The notes beneath the pieces were generated by a model. That model saw only the letters and a list, made by a program, of their open reading frames with translations, was not told where the DNA came from and searched no databases. From positions 877,574 through 941,573 of the forward strand of contig VFFE01007066.1 in the NCBI GenBank assembly GCA_008921705.1: a stretch of 64,000 nucleotides of DNA, given 5' to 3'. Positions 13,965 to 28,560 of this stretch are shown here, in pieces. The stretch comes from Burhinus oedicnemus. Taxonomy: Eukaryota; Chordata; Aves; Charadriiformes; Burhinidae. The position numbers and the translations under genes were made by a program. The number at the start of each line of letters is the position of its first letter. The first letter of the stretch is position 1.

Positions 13965-16900
13965 GGCTCGGCCCGGCCCAGGCGGCCAGCGGGAGGGACC
14001 CGCCAGCTGCCGGCGAACCAGGTGCCGCTCCCGGCCCGGGAAAAGAGAGCGTCCAGCCGAGCACTTCGTTATGAGCGGGGGCCCGGCCACAGACCCCTCC
14101 CGCCTCCGGCCCACCGAGCGGCTGAGGTGAAAGTAACGTCCACCGCTTGCGTGGCCCCGGGACCGCGCTGCGAGCAGCTCCCGCCCAGCCAAGGCCGCCC
14201 GCGCCCCTCAGGGAAAGCGCCGACGGAGGGAGGAGGGGGAGCACAGGCCCCACGGAGGGCTCCCCGTTCCGTCGGTCAAGAACGAGGAGGCGTCCCCAGG
14301 GCAAAGCCCCAGATCGCCTCAAAAGCAGCAGGAAGGGAGGCGTCAAAAGGCGACGGACTCCCAGGCCAGCTGTTGCCTTCGGAGCCAAGAGCTCCTCGGT
14401 GCAGCTGCTGGGGGCGGCTGAGGGGCGCGGGGCGAGGCCTAGCTGAGACCGCGCGGCCCCACGCCAGTGTCCTGTCCTCTACGTCAGAGAGCGATTCAGA
14501 TAAGAGCCCTGTCGATTGCTCCCCTCAGACGACCAACCTCTCCCCACCTCCCAGAAACCCACCCCAAGCCATAAGGTCTGTCAGAGCCGGAGGTGCCCCC
14601 GACGCGCTGCGCTGTGCCTGGCACAGGGAGCAGGACGCGGGAGTGATGGCAGCCAAGTCCAAGGGCGATGATCCTCTCCTTGGCCGTCCTCGGCCCGGCG
14701 CTGGTGAAGTGCTGCTGCTGCAGAGGGCGCGCTGCAGCCAGGGTAAATCCCTGCCTTCTCAGGTGAGGTGCCCGTTTAAGGGAGAGCTGAGAGTTAAGAT
14801 CAACTCCTCATGGCAGGGAGTGAATAACACTGAGCAAAACAGACGTATTAGGCTTAAAAGCATCTGTCAAGCAATCTATCTCTGAAAGACCAAAACTGTG
14901 TAAAACTGCCTTCACAAAAGCATTTACCTTTAGGAAAAAATACAAAACAGTAAACTCAAAAGTTAACTACATTGGGCATCAGTCTATTTTGTATTACCCA
15001 GTAACTGGTCATTCCTCCTTATCTTTCCCCTGAAACATCCAGCTTTGATGTAGGCCCCATTATGGAAATACACTTTTGGGTAACTTCAATAGTGTGGTGG
15101 AATAGAAGAGTATTTTTTGTAATGAAATTGATAAAATGGATTTCTTTGGACAAATTACTCCGGGGAAAAAAAAGGAGTAGCTGTTCTACAGTAACTCTAT
15201 GAATAGGTAAACCTGAGTAAGAAAGTAGATTCATCAGTCATGAACCAACCTGGATTTCTTGATGTTACTTTTGAAATCCTACCTCAAAGCATTAATATAC
15301 ATATACAAATTTACCATACAACTAAACCATTTTGGAGATTAGACTCCCCACATTTACTGCTGTACAAAATGGTGATAGCTCCCTGAAATTAGCCCTGTCC
15401 TTTAGAACAATGAGGCAGATCATCTCTCAAGTACTTTCACCAGAGCAGTTCTGAGTGCTACACGGTTATCAGATATAACGGGTGTCCAGCAGCAGAAACA
15501 AACTTTAAAATTGTTGAAAATTATCCAGGTTCTTTGCTCTCAAGAAAGCAAGCTCCCTGCTATAAAGTATAGAGCTGAGACAAACAACTCTTTATTTTAA
15601 GCATTTAAACATATTTGATATAGCACCAGAACATCAAATAACCAGCGTTCTTTAAAAGGATTGTTTTATTTCCTGTCCAATTCTTTCCCCACCCTAGTCA
15701 GCATTTTGGTTTGATTTGCTTTTTTCTAGAGAATTAGAGCATTTTTCATTGTAGGTGCTCTCAATTCTTACAGTCTGGGCAATTTGCAGAATTTAATTTG
15801 TATCTCTGATTAGAATCAGTTGTATTCAATGAGTAATTCTGGAGGAGTTTACAATTTAAGCAAACACTAAATTACAGCCATTACTTTTGGCCAGCTAAGA
15901 TTGTAACAAAGGGACAGTATAAGTTTCTTTACATCTAAGAATAACCCATTTCTTCAACCAAGGTAAGTAATTTAGAGTCAGAGAGCAGTTTCAGTAGATA
16001 AGCAACAAAGAAAAGAGGGGCTCTTTTTTCCAGCTCTGGCAAGGAGCTGTAGCTACTAAGAAGGTAGGCTGCCACTACCAGCAAAAAAGCAAAACAGCAC
16101 AGATTTAGGTTTAGAACAGGAAGGTGTTCACTGGGACACTTCCTCTGAATATTGTTAATTTTTCCCCCCTGAACTGAGAGGCATCCAGTCCTTTAAAAGT
16201 GTGGGGAACAAAACCTGGGATTGTGCTTTGTGGCATGGTTTATGACTCCAGAGTAAAAGGATAGGACTCAACCTTTTACTGAGTTGCAGGCTGTAGATTC
16301 ATATCCAGCTATGTTAAGCCCTTTCCTCCTAACCTGAATATCTCAGGCACCCAAGCTGTTTCCCTTCCATCTCTCATGAAGGAAGTCGTAATAGGAACAA
16401 GTCCACCTTGTCAACATTTCTGTCACTTCTGCCATTCTCAGGCTTAATCTCAAAGGAGTCAAAGATTCTATTAAATAGAATAGAAACTGCATTGAACTGG
16501 ATCTTTCTGGGCACCTAAAGGTCTTGGTTTTATTAAATCTTATTTGCAAATGCAAATTGCACTTTGTACCCAGTACAATATACTTCTTTCCTTTAAGCTT
16601 GGAAGCATTGGGCAATGTCCATTGAATGTGGTCTTTATCGTGGGATATTTTTTGTTGTTGTCAATAAAGGCAGTGTAAAGGCAGTTAGCAAAGTTCACAC
16701 AAATACTCATTCTGTCTCAGCCCAAAAAGAAAAAAGTTGCCTGTCATATCCCATTAAAATTCTTTTACAAGAAGAGCTCTCTCAACACAAATTAATTCTC
16801 CCTCATGGTAGGTTTTGCAGTTAAATAAGGATTACCATTGCATGTCCAGGAAAGATAAATCTAAAGAGGGTAAAAATAACCTCTTACACATTTAATGAGA

Positions 16901-17380
16901 CATTGGAGACCAAGAAGCTAAGACTTTGCAAGTAGATGTCTGACATGCTTTTCATGTGAGAGATGCATGTTGTGTTCTCTTCCGGATGATGTAATCCTCG
17001 GGGTGACGCTCATGTGCTTTTGCCATCATATGACATGCTACCAAATATATAAAGTTCCTTTGTGTACAGAGTCCTTATTTATAACTCTCAGAATTAGAAG
17101 AGACAACTTTTCATTTGAAGATGATGATTTGAAGGTTACTGTAACATGTCTTTTGAGTATTTATGCAATCTCATTTTCATGAATTTGAAACTGAATCTCT
17201 CCCATTGCAGAGAAAATACTGCTTTATTTTCATTCACAATGAGATTAAACCAGCAATTGCAATAAAAAAATTAAAATTTATGGCAGCACTGATTCTGTTG
17301 GTTTAACTTTAAATTTGCAAAATAAAGTGGGAAAAATTATTCATCAAACGTAGCTTTCAAGGGGAAATATTTTTAAGCTG

Positions 17381-17402
17381 AAACCCTACTGAGGTAGGGT
17401 TT
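17381..17402. repeat. Perfect 9-bp inverted repeat (hairpin)
   Basis: AAACCCTAC and GTAGGGTTT are exact reverse complements separated by TGAG. The arms resemble a telomere-like motif but there is only one unit on each side, and no function is implied. Confidence 0.8.
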
Positions 17403-20400
17403 GGGTTTTTTTAATGATACCTTAGGCAAAAGGAAGTTTATTCCATATTCACCAACACCAGTTACCAGAGCAGCCAGGAATCCAGAAGAAAAAAAAAACC
17501 AAACACAGAAAAACAAAGAGCCAAAAATAAGGAACTGCAGATAAAAGTAAAGCAGTCCTGCATTCAGGACACAAGTTCTGTAGCAGCTTTTATGCTCTGG
17601 ATTTTTATAGCAGACTGGAATACTCTGTATTTTATCCCCACTTCATAAAGGAGTTGAACTTAAATATTTACTAGGGCTTGTATTCTGTTAAGACTCCTTA
17701 GCACTGAGGCACTGCAAATCCTGGACTTTCTAATCTCACTGGTATTCTTTATATGCTGGCTTAGCACTTTTTAAATATAAATTGATTCAGATCATCAAAG
17801 TTGTTATCTGGACTCTGAAAGCAGAAGTACATTCATATCACAGAAAATAGATGATCAGAGTGTGTCACCTCTTTCCAGAGCCTGATCTTCATAACAAAAA
17901 ATGTTCTTGGAGTCTCCAAAGAGGGCAACAGAGCCATTCTTCATCTTTTAAATGCTGAACTGGGGAAAACAATAATCCTGTTGCCCTTACTTGACAAATA
18001 ACAATGAGCTACGAGGGTGGTGGGTCCACTTGCTTTCTTCTGTGTCTCTGGTGTAAAATGAGGGTAGTACCCTAGATTATTAGGGGACTCCTAACATCCT
18101 GACCAGAAAAGCTACACTTAATCTGTGACTATCCGCACCCACAGGAGAGGATGATGAGAACGAGGAGCTGTTACTGACCTCTTTAGCTAAAAGTCAACAT
18201 GTGTGGCAGCCAGCAGACTTTTGATCTCTTAGTGAGTGTGTCTCTGTTTGCTAGCCACAACCAGAGTACCAAGGCTAAACTTACGACAGAACACAGTAGC
18301 GTTACAGAAACCTCTGTGCATATATTAGATTCTGTTTACTGTGGGTTTGCATTTATATTTTAGATTACTGAAAGCTATAGACTTGTCAGATGTGTATATT
18401 CATCTGCAGAACTGGGGATGAACTCAGTGACCCAAAAGGTCCTTTCAATTCCCATCTTCATAATTTATTTTGTATCACATTATAAAGTAAATGAGGAGTT
18501 ACAGCTTGTCACCATTCGATTAAACATTTTCAAACAACACTGACTTTCATACTACCCTCAAAAACAAGATACGCTTTGTGAATTAAATCATCTGACATGG
18601 TACAGATGCACTGAGGGTGATATTTTTCAAAAGCAATGTCTTTCAGAAAGATAAACTCCATTATTCAAAAGGAAAAGGACAGAGGTACCTAAATGCTCTT
18701 AGTGTTGAGCAGGATCCAGGTTAAACCTTTTCAGAAATTATTAGTTACATATTTAAATATGTAAAAGGCATTGTAGATTTTACCCCAAAGTTTTCAGTAA
18801 CCTAAAATCAGCCAAACTGAGATTCTGTCAGTTTGTTGCTTTGATTGGAGAGGTACTAAAACTGGAATCTCTGTCAAACGAGAGAGGGAAATACTGTTTT
18901 TCTGGGCACCGTTAGATTAGAAATTTACTCCAGCTCTGGCCTGAAAGAGGCTAGAAGTGTTGACTTTTAAGACATGCCACAATGGTCTGGCAGACAATGA
19001 GGTTTAGCTTTTAAACAGGAAGAGAGAATTACGGCACTCGATTTTTGTCATCCTGATCACTGTTAATCTGGGTTCAGAAACAAACAATGACTTATTCTGA
19101 ATTTTGTTAAAGGCATTCTCATGTCTTTTTTATGTTACTCTGAATACATCATATCAATTATATAATTATTCCATGACTTATGGGCAATGCCGCAAATCAG
19201 TTGAAAGATTATTTAGAACTTCTTTACTCTGAAAAAAAATCACCAAAACGGCTAGTACAATATTTATGTAATCTATTACTAAATCATCCAGAATACGAAC
19301 ATATACCCTTTAAAAATAGATTCTCTTTGACCCTTCATGAAAATACTAAAAGGTTCTCATACAATAACAGTCTTGAGTGATCATTTATTTATAAAAGTGT
19401 AAAACCAGCCATCGTCAATTGCTTTTCTCACAGACCTAATTTATGTGTTATCAGGATCTTGATGAATGCCATAATATCAAGAATTACCCACAACTTACTG
19501 CTGCAGCCCTCAAAGCTACCCTTACCACCACATCTTAATATGGTGATAATTACAGTTCTGCCCAGATCCTGATTTGGAGTAGCTAAGTCATAAAAGCAGA
19601 GGGGGAGAGAAAGGTCTACGTATAGCTCCTGCCCTGCAATGACATGCCTGTTTTCTGTCACATGAAGACCTTGTGCAGCATCTGTCCCCAGGAGAGCCAG
19701 TAAGTAAACCTGACTTACTAAAGCACAGTCATTTTGCATCTCCTGTCTTCAAGGAGTCAGATAGCCAACCCTCTCATAGAATTTATTGGATACATTGAAT
19801 CAGCATAAACATCTTATGTGACCTCTTCAAAAACAGTTTTTAAAATCTAATCTAATCTAATTGATATACTTGTATAAAGCCTGAACTGTCATAAAAGCCA
19901 GAATCTGTGAGTGGCTTTTTAGCCAAAGGACTTTTATTCCTAAATCTTTATCTACTGAATTATAAAGCAGATGTAATTTTTACGTTGTGCATACATTTTG
20001 GATATACTTAATAGATAAGAGATGTTAGACTGTTTTCTTTACACCTATATTTTCTTAGATGTCACTGTAATGAGAAAAGACTTTAAATAGTATGGTCCAT
20101 TTGTGAGGCTTAAATACACCAAGTATTCTACCACATGACTTTACTCAAGAGGGAAAAATGCAATTGAAGATGAACGACAGACCCAAGAGTGGAGTTTCTG
20201 GTGGTGTTTCTTTAAATCTCTGAGAGAAACCAAGTCTTTCCTGGAGTGCTATTAGCCTTTAATTGTTGATTAAATAACAGAATTATTTACTGCTTTTGAT
20301 GTAGTACGTCCATGTCCTGTTAAGAAATGACACCAGTTTCAGCAGGTATGCCACTGGAATTAATTACTGTACTTTCTACATTAGCACTACGCAGCAAAAC

Positions 20401-23400
20401 TTCATAAACCAATGAAACTAGGCTTTTCATTTCAGTACTTAGAATTCAGTCACTTAGACTTCAATTTGCTTAGCATTGTTTTTCTTCACATTATTATTAA
20501 TAACTGAGTAACCTATCTCAGACTTTTCTCCACCAATGTCCAGAAAGGAACAAAACATATCTGTGTGTAAATTCTTTCTGCAAATGAGAGGAAGACTCCA
20601 TCTCTGTGTAGACCGAACCATTAAAAAAGAAAAAGGTGGCAGCGTTAGTGCAAGCCATTAAATTTAGGTCCTTTATGTGTATTTATTAAATTCCCTTGAA
20701 ACATTCTTGGGCCAATTTTTGCCAACATCTCTATGGACATCCACATGGTAACCATGACTCAGTAGCAAAGTTCCCTCCTCTTTTTCCTGCCTTCATACCT
20801 TAATGCTCCCCACTGAAGTCTAGGTTTTTGTTCAGTCTTATCACAGAGACGGGCTGTTTGGCACTGGGGATTGTTTTTTACCAGATGGTATAAGCATCTA
20901 TCACATTATTTGTCTTATGTGAAGAGTGATAGTAACCAAAAAGGTACACCATGAATTCAGGTCCGGTGCAGAAGAGAAAAATCAGCTAAACATGTCTTTC
21001 TTCATAACTTTTCAGACTAGTTGATCATGTTGTGACCAGACACTGGATTTTCCTGCGGTCATTGAAAGAAGGGGAAAAAAAAGATCTGTAAGTAAGGAAA
21101 TTGCCATTGAGGGCATGAGTAGGACACACAACCAAAACCAAAGCATGTAACATTACATAGGCAAAGCTATCCTATCTCTGAATGATTCAGTGCAAGGCAG
21201 AGCCCTCAGCTGATGGTACACCTTTCCCAAAACTATGTTGAAGCAAGCTAGAACAGAAACAGCAAGAAACGACCGATGATGAGACCAGAGATGCAGGGAT
21301 TCACCATTGCTCCTTAATGGAAAGTAGCTCAGGGGTGGCAGGGAGCCCAAAGTATTTCTCCCATCAGCTCTTAAATCTTTTCCTGATCAGTTGCAAAGCA
21401 AGAGCAGATTCTTGGTTCTCTGACTCCTAAAAGTAGCGTGAGATCCCAAACAGTGATGCCATGACAGGGAAGACCGCCAAAGCACAACAGCTTTCCATAT
21501 TTAATTTTCTTCTATCTGCCATGCATGTGTGGCCATGCTATCCATTAGGTAATGAGATTTATGATTTATTTCAGTAGTTTTTGCTTTGTTCCTCTCTGCA
21601 CCATGGGACTCGATGTCTGCTGCAAGATCCTCTGCAAATGCTTGCCTAGCCTCTTACCTTTCACAAAGACCCTGTGCAAACTGATAATGCCAGTATGTGG
21701 TGAGCTGAAAATATGTAGAAGTGCTCACTTATTTGCAACTGCCTCCCCTGGAACTGGCGACAGTCTGCTGTACTCACCCATGATGAAATCTTGGCCATGC
21801 CGTTTTGAAACAGTGCTCTCAAACTCTAGATTAAGGACGGGCAAAGTGGAAGATGCAGGCTGAGCTCTTGCTGGTTGACAACCACACTGTCAAGCCTGTT
21901 GACCTAATGTGCAGCTGGAAACACCTTTTGCTGGCCCACAACCCATTCCTACTAGGCATTAAAATTAGCAGGCAGGGCAGGTTCCCGGTCATGGCAGGTC
22001 CAGCAGAAGCCTAAAATTATGTGGCATACTGACAAATGGCAAAGACTCAAGAACCAAGCTGAGTTACCAGAGAGATAAAAAAAAAAAAGTAGAAAAATTT
22101 CTTCGCACTTGTGGTTTCATTTATTGTCTATCACGTGATCCTTAGGGTAATCAGTTGCAGCAATGGTAACCATTCATAAAGATTTATGTTCCAAACCTGC
22201 CAAGCTAGCAACTTGCCAGAAGAGCAAGAAATACATTCAAGATGAGCTGTGAGAAGCCACGGGGAACACTGGCAAAGCTAAACAGAGGAAGAAGCCGGGG
22301 ATGGGGAGGGGCGGGGAGGAGAATTCTCGAGACAAAAGTCAAATCTTTTAGCGTGGAAGAAACGTGACAGTTTTTGCTTTGCTATCGGCTCCCATTTTCC
22401 CTGCAGCCAGCCAAGGATGCTGCGTGCAGCCTGCGCTGAGCCGCTCTGTATTGCGCTGCCATCTCGTGTTTGCTTGGCAGAACTGCTCCAAAATAAAACC
22501 GTCAGTGAGTTGCAAGCAATGATTTTGCATGTTCAAGCACAATAAGCGTATCCGTTTTACATTTTTTACCATTTAGTTATGAATGGAAGTATGTCACATA
22601 GAGCTGCGAACTGGATACAAAGCTTTTAAAGTGCTCATTGCAGGAACATACCCATAACCTGAAATTAAAGAGTTAACAAGGATGAAACAACCCTTTACAA
22701 CACTGCAGAAAGCCAGAGGGAAGGAAAGTATTATCAGGGCATCCAGTCTTTTCCCAGCGAGCTTCAGTGAACTTATTAATGGTTTGCCTTTTATCATATT
22801 TTAATGTTCTATAGGCAAGACCTCAAAACCAGCCACTGGCACTAAATTTAAGCACTGGCATTTGGGCTTCTGTAGTTTTTTGTTGGATTTTTTTGTATCC
22901 TGATATCTGGAAAAGATTTTTTGGAAAGATGGGAACAAGATCTCCCATTCTGGATTCTCCTCCCTTCTCTTAGACCACAGTCAATCTCATTTCACAGAGG
23001 TGAGATTACAAAGAGAGCTGTCCCAGACATTTAGCAGTTCTGTAGTTCGCATGAGGGGGCTGAACTGGAAATTTGGCGCTTTCAGCACAAATGCCACATA
23101 GAAGAAAAAACAGTTCACATCTTCAGTGGTGGCCAGACTTGTACAGAGTATGATTTAACAGGCACCTTCATATGGGCCAGATCCTGCAGCCATGCTGCAT
23201 AAACTGATCTACTCGTAGAAATTTTAGTTAATCTGTCCAGATGTATGCCTTGATTTGCTGGGCACTAAGAATAAAAACCACAACCAGCAAAGGTCAAAGG
23301 ACAAGCATTCCTGTCAAGTCTTCAATGGGCAGGTGTCCTGCCTAGCAGGGACTTGCACTCTTGCCTCCCCTTTGGTCTCTTGAAGCTCACTTCAAAAAAA

Positions 23401-26400
23401 ATTCTCCACACTTAAACCAGTTTTAGACTGTCCAGTATAAACAACTACACATCATAATAGCTGTATTGGCGTCAGGAGCCCTAGTAGTCTGTCATCATAC
23501 AAACCCTGGAACCTTTTTTTGTAAACACACCACCACAGCAGTTACAATAGCATCTGCACTGACACATTTTAGCTGTGTGCAACAAATGTGGGCTAAAGGA
23601 GAGACTTCCAGTGAGAATGTCACAGAGATGCAGGCTCTAAATGAGTAAGGTAGAGCTGGGCACTACGTGGTTATCACAGCTGTGAACATTAAGTTCTTAA
23701 ACACTCAGGGTCCGACTGCCATGTTACCCATACCCATCTTCTGGCTCCCTCTCTGTGGACCCGTCCTGCGCTATCTAGCTTTCTTGCCTCTCTGCCTAAT
23801 TGCCCTTCTGTTCTGACTTTCTGCACAATTTTCAGAGGGTACTGAAGATCACAGAGCCCGCAGCCCCCCCAGGAATGTGTCCATCACTAGAATAAGGTAT
23901 CACAGTGTTTCAGCTATTTTAGCTTCAGAAGCTGGTACAGACACAGATGCTGACTTGGCTGGTAACTTCCCATAGGCAGCCTGGGCAGCAAACTTATTTC
24001 TCTTAATAAAACAACACAGAAACTAATTTAGTTAAAACTATGTTTAAAACCAGCCTACCCTGAGGCTAGTCAAATGTATCTGCTTACACTTGATACTGAC
24101 ATTCAGATAAGTACAGGTATATTGAGACTGACTTGGATATTAATTAGAAGAAATATCTTGATACACTTTGACAGGAAATAGTTCTACAAACTGAAGCCTA
24201 AAGAGGATTGCTGCAACCCAGGAGCCTTGCATGAGACATTCTGAAACCACACACAAAAACACTGGAATATGCCAGGGAACACAGTCCTCTCCCACACGTT
24301 CTCCTCCTTTTCTTGCACTGTTCCTTCTTTCTAGCCTCATGTGCCTCTTCCTCGCCCCGATGGCTAACAAATGTGCTAGGTGGTCCCTTTAAGATAGAGA
24401 AATGCACACTATGCAGTCTGTACTACCAGACTACACTAAATTGCCAGCTGCTTTTTTGGAATTGAGTTGTTCCTAGGCTTTATGCCAAACAATCCCTGCC
24501 CACAGCAGATCCAGCTGCTCCAAGTTGCTCAGCAGTCCATCCTCACCAATTGCTGCCATTTTTTCCTTGCTGCCTCTTTCATGTTCTTGCATACCTACCT
24601 CTCGTTTTTCACTGGTTTTTAAATCAGTCTCATGCTTACACCCTTTCCTCCCACTTTCTTGTTTCTCCTCCTGCCACTTCCCCTTCTCCTCACTCCCACA
24701 GAAACACATCAGTTGTTCTATGAGTAGGTATTTGGGATTGGACCAGTGGCTGCTTTTGCTAGCTTTTTTTTGCCTCTGGAGAAAGTAACATCCCTTCTGA
24801 AACAGGACACTGGTGAAAACTGGCCTTCAGAGGAACGGGAGAGGCAGCAATGACAATTTTGCCTCCTACAAATGATACAGAGATGGAAGAAGATGTATTT
24901 ATTGCCCTTTTGCTAGCAGATGTTCTGTCAGGTTTCTCAAAAGAGCCCTGAGCTCCATAGGTATGATGAAGCAGGAAAAGTGACAGTCTCACTTTACACC
25001 TCTGGCAAGAGCCTTCCAGATGAGAATAAAGAGTCATTCCCGAGGAGAATGAAGAGTCTGAACCCAAGTCAGAAGAGGAATTGGGAAAGCTCATGATAAC
25101 AATGAGTCTAAGGGTAATAAGAAACAAAGGGGAGGCGAAAAAGGTATTCTTACCATTCTTTCTACTGCCCAACTAGCTTCTGCAACTAGATTAGAAAGGC
25201 AGAACACAAACATCAACCTTAGCCCTCAGCCCTTGCCTGGGCTGTAATTCCAGTTCTGCAGTGGACTGTTGATAACTTAGGGGGGTTGTGAACATCGCCA
25301 AGACCTTAACTGCATATTTTACTGAGTCGATGAAATACACTTTAGCCTCTGCATAACTGAACTCTTAGAACTGAGTTCTCAGCTATTCTACGCCCTCATT
25401 GTTCCAATTAAAGGTGGAACAAACTTTTAGCAAACATTTTTTTCAGATAGTAAACATTCAGCTAGAAAAGACAGATAAATATATATATTCCTGTGTTACT
25501 TAAAGAAAAAAAAAAATATGACCAGGCTTTCATCCACACAGCACTAAGGAAAAAAGGCACACGTCAAAGATGCAAACTTTTTCTCTTCCCCTACCATTCT
25601 AGTATTCTACCTAAAAGTGGTAACTTGGGAAACCCACAAACCCTAAAACCCACTATCAGTGATGGAAAGGCAGGCAGGTACCTTCATTGGCAGCCTATAG
25701 GACAATTCAGAGACATCTAGAAGGTGCCACCATCTGTGATGAACCGCCAGCAGCACAACAGAAGATGCCAGCCACAGTGAAGTGCCCTGTAAAACAGCCA
25801 GCAGGTCTGGCAGAGTAAGATGGCTTTGTTCTGCAATGAAAAAACAAATTACACAGTGCCTGAAAATTGGATTCATTCTTGTTCCAGCCAGTTCCTAAGG
25901 TAATGTCAGCAAAGACCAAAACTGATACCTAATGGCTGCTCAGCAGCTTGCACAAACCCAAGAGCAGGACAAAAACCTGCAAAAGAAAAGCAACGCTCTC
26001 ATTCTTGGCGAGATCTGAAGGCATCAGATCCGAAGGCCAAAGATTACCTTGTCAGGGAGAACAGATGGAAGACAGGGAGCTTGGTCTGATACTTAACAGA
26101 GGTGGCCCAGTTTTCTTTTGACCCAGCTCTTAGAGCATGATCAGAAGCGCTACTTCATCTCCAGCTCACTTGGGTAGCTGCTTCATCCTGCAACATGACA
26201 GCGTCTTCAGATACGCTGATGCTGATACGCACGCTATTCTGAATCTGCCCAGTTACCTGATTTGTTATTCAGGTTAAAGCATCTGGAGTCAGGAAAGAGT
26301 AAACACCAACTTTTTGCCAACAGATGTGAAGCACAGCAAACCTCTGGCATGTCAGGCTGCAGTGGTGAGCAACTAAGTGCTGAACTAACTAGCAGTACCT

Positions 26401-28526
26401 GCAGCTAAAATCTTGCAGGTGACTCACTGCCAGCAGGCTCCTGGGCTTTCTGCTGTTTGACTCAAGTATTTGCACTAACCAAAAAAACCCAGAAAACTTA
26501 ACAGCCTAAGCATGAAAAGCATGCATATACTGGTGATAGCTGACAGCTAGGAATCCTGTCCGTATGGAGAAAGACAAAACCACAAGGAACTTACTTTTAC
26601 AAAAGCTAATCTTATTTTTGAGAGCTGTTAATAAATAACCACATAACTACCAGCTAAAAAGAATTAATGCTTTCCCCATCCTAATAAGGCACAAGTTCAA
26701 GTTATTCTTTAGATGCAGGTAAGGTCACACTGTAAAAACCTCCTCTCCAAGCTGTCAATAGCACAGGCTCCTTCTCCCTGACAGAGACGTCGGTGTTCTA
26801 GATGAAGATATTAATGCTCGGTCTCTAAGACTTTGATAATTGGCTTAATAAAGGCTCATTGTTCATTTGGTGATAACAGGAAGCTCATCTTCTACTGCTG
26901 GATCCAATACTTTACTCTATCCCTTGATAAAGCCTTGAGCTGCCTTAATTTGAATTCCAGGCTAGAAGCCATACAGGAAAATAAGATAATAACATTTGAG
27001 ATTACTAGAAGCTACCTGAATGTTTACTCGATATAATTTGTAATGAGATACAAACTGTCCTAGTTAGGAACGGTGTCATCACCAGAAATTAAAGGAAGAA
27101 TATTTGTGATTATGAAATTGCCAAATTGAGTGTTTTCCTTAGTTTTGAGTTAGCATGCACCTGAATACTGGGATACTGTTTTAACCTAAAATTTATGTGT
27201 GAAAAATAAGGAGCAAGGTTTCAAGGAGAAGATAAAGGAGAAAATATCTTCTTGATGTCAAGCAATATGAAGCAGCATATACTAAAATGAACAGTTGTTT
27301 TTCCTTCTCTCCTTACACTTAAATATGGAGATTTGTAATTCCTCAAATACATTACTGTTTGAAAAGCAGAAATAATCAACCCATTTCAAAAAAGAAAAAA
27401 AATACTGTTATTTAGAATAATGGATTATACAAGTGCTAACAAGAATTTATTGTTTTAAATTCTGCTCTTTTAATACATAGGATGTCTTCAATAAATCATC
27501 AGTTTTAAAATTTCTCCTGCCTGTTAAGCATCTTACAGTATTTTAGCATAGGACAGTCACAACTCAAATGTCCACCTTCTGACATTTTTAAAAGTAAAAT
27601 CACAGAGATATTTTAAAACTATAGAGTTGTTCAAAAGTCTTGCAACATAAAGAAAATTGGGCAGGTAAATTTTTGGCCTTTGCAGAGTCCTTCTAACCCA
27701 ACATCTGATTCAGTAAAAAGCCATAATATTTGTGGGTTCTACCCATAAAGTCATTTTCAGTTGAGTTAACCAACTTTGACTCTTACTTGCTAAGCTGGTG
27801 GAAATCTAGGTGCGCATACTTCACCCAAGCTTAAAGTCACTTCATCTGTACGTAGCTAATTCAAGCTTTGCTTATGGATGTAGCCTTAATCAGCAAGTAC
27901 TACATTACATACATCGTCCTAGTTAAATATCAGTATAAATTAGGTTCTAAGTAAATTTTAAACTTTCCCTCAGGTTTTCTCCAGCAAAACCACAAAAATC
28001 AGCTTTCATTACACCAATCCCACTTGGTATATTTTCTTTACTTCAGAAACAGTCTTCTTTAATATCTACAACCAGATCCAGCTTTTTTTTTTTGTTTGTC
28101 TGTTGGCTTTTTTTAAAAACACAGTTACTGAATCCAAGATGTTTTACAACCACTTCCCTTGATAATTATCAAACCTGATGACTTAGTTAAAAGCAGTATG
28201 TCCCAGTGTCACAGGGTTGGATAAGGTAAGGCTGGCTGATGCAGATGGAATGTACCAGACCAGGTCTCAGATCACCTTGGAGATACCATGCTCAGTATAC
28301 AAGGGAAAAAAAAGTTCACTCTGCAGCTGCGATAGCTCCTTCTTGTGGAAATCTGCACTGAGAAGCAGCAAGCCCCCTCTTTTACTGGGAAAGGACATCA
28401 ACTCTCTTGGAAGAAAAGAAAGGAATAGGATGAAGTAATCTTTTGAGTAGTTTCTACAGGAGTGTTTTTCCCAGCAACCGCTAAGAAATATTTTCTTGAA
28501 GCTTTTATATATAAACAGTCAATATA

Positions 28527-28560
28527 ATACTCAAAATAATCATATACTCAAAATAATCAT
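28527..28560 (+). repeat. Exact tandem duplication of a 17-bp unit
   Basis: ATACTCAAAATAATCAT occurs twice head to tail without a mismatch (28527-28543 and 28544-28560). Identity of the copies suggests a recent slippage or duplication event. Confidence 0.9.

Larger units (their letters stand above)
13010..14740. promoter_or_regulatory. CpG island promoter
   Basis: Base composition changes abruptly from AT-rich to strongly GC-rich with dense CG dinucleotides from about 13010. It fades between 14460 and 14740. GC-box sequences of the Sp1 type are visible, for example GGGCGGGG at 13369-13376 and, on the minus strand, GGGGCGGG at 13957-13964. A CRE-like TACGTCA lies at 14480-14486. No TATA box is evident, as usual for CpG-island promoters. 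A plausible minus-strand ATG exon with a splice donor lies inside at 13721-13733, so leftward transcription is the most likely output. A divergent plus-strand transcript is possible but nothing specific supports it. Long open frames here are expected because GC-rich DNA has few stop codons. Confidence 0.88.

Noticed and set aside
13107..14192. Minus-strand 361-codon frame across the CpG island.
   Set aside because: It runs through the 20-N gap and is Pro/Arg/Gly-rich low-complexity translation of GC-rich DNA. Only the ATG at 13733 with its donor is plausible.
13578..14885. Plus-strand 435-codon frame across the CpG island.
   Set aside because: Composition is that of stop-poor GC-rich DNA read by chance (Arg, Pro, Gly, Ala), with no domain. 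It overlaps the better supported minus-strand first exon.
17381..17402. AAACCCTA-type sequence considered as an interstitial telomere repeat, and the hairpin followed by a T run as a terminator.
   Set aside because: Only a single unit on each arm; factor-independent terminators of this kind are not expected in vertebrate DNA.
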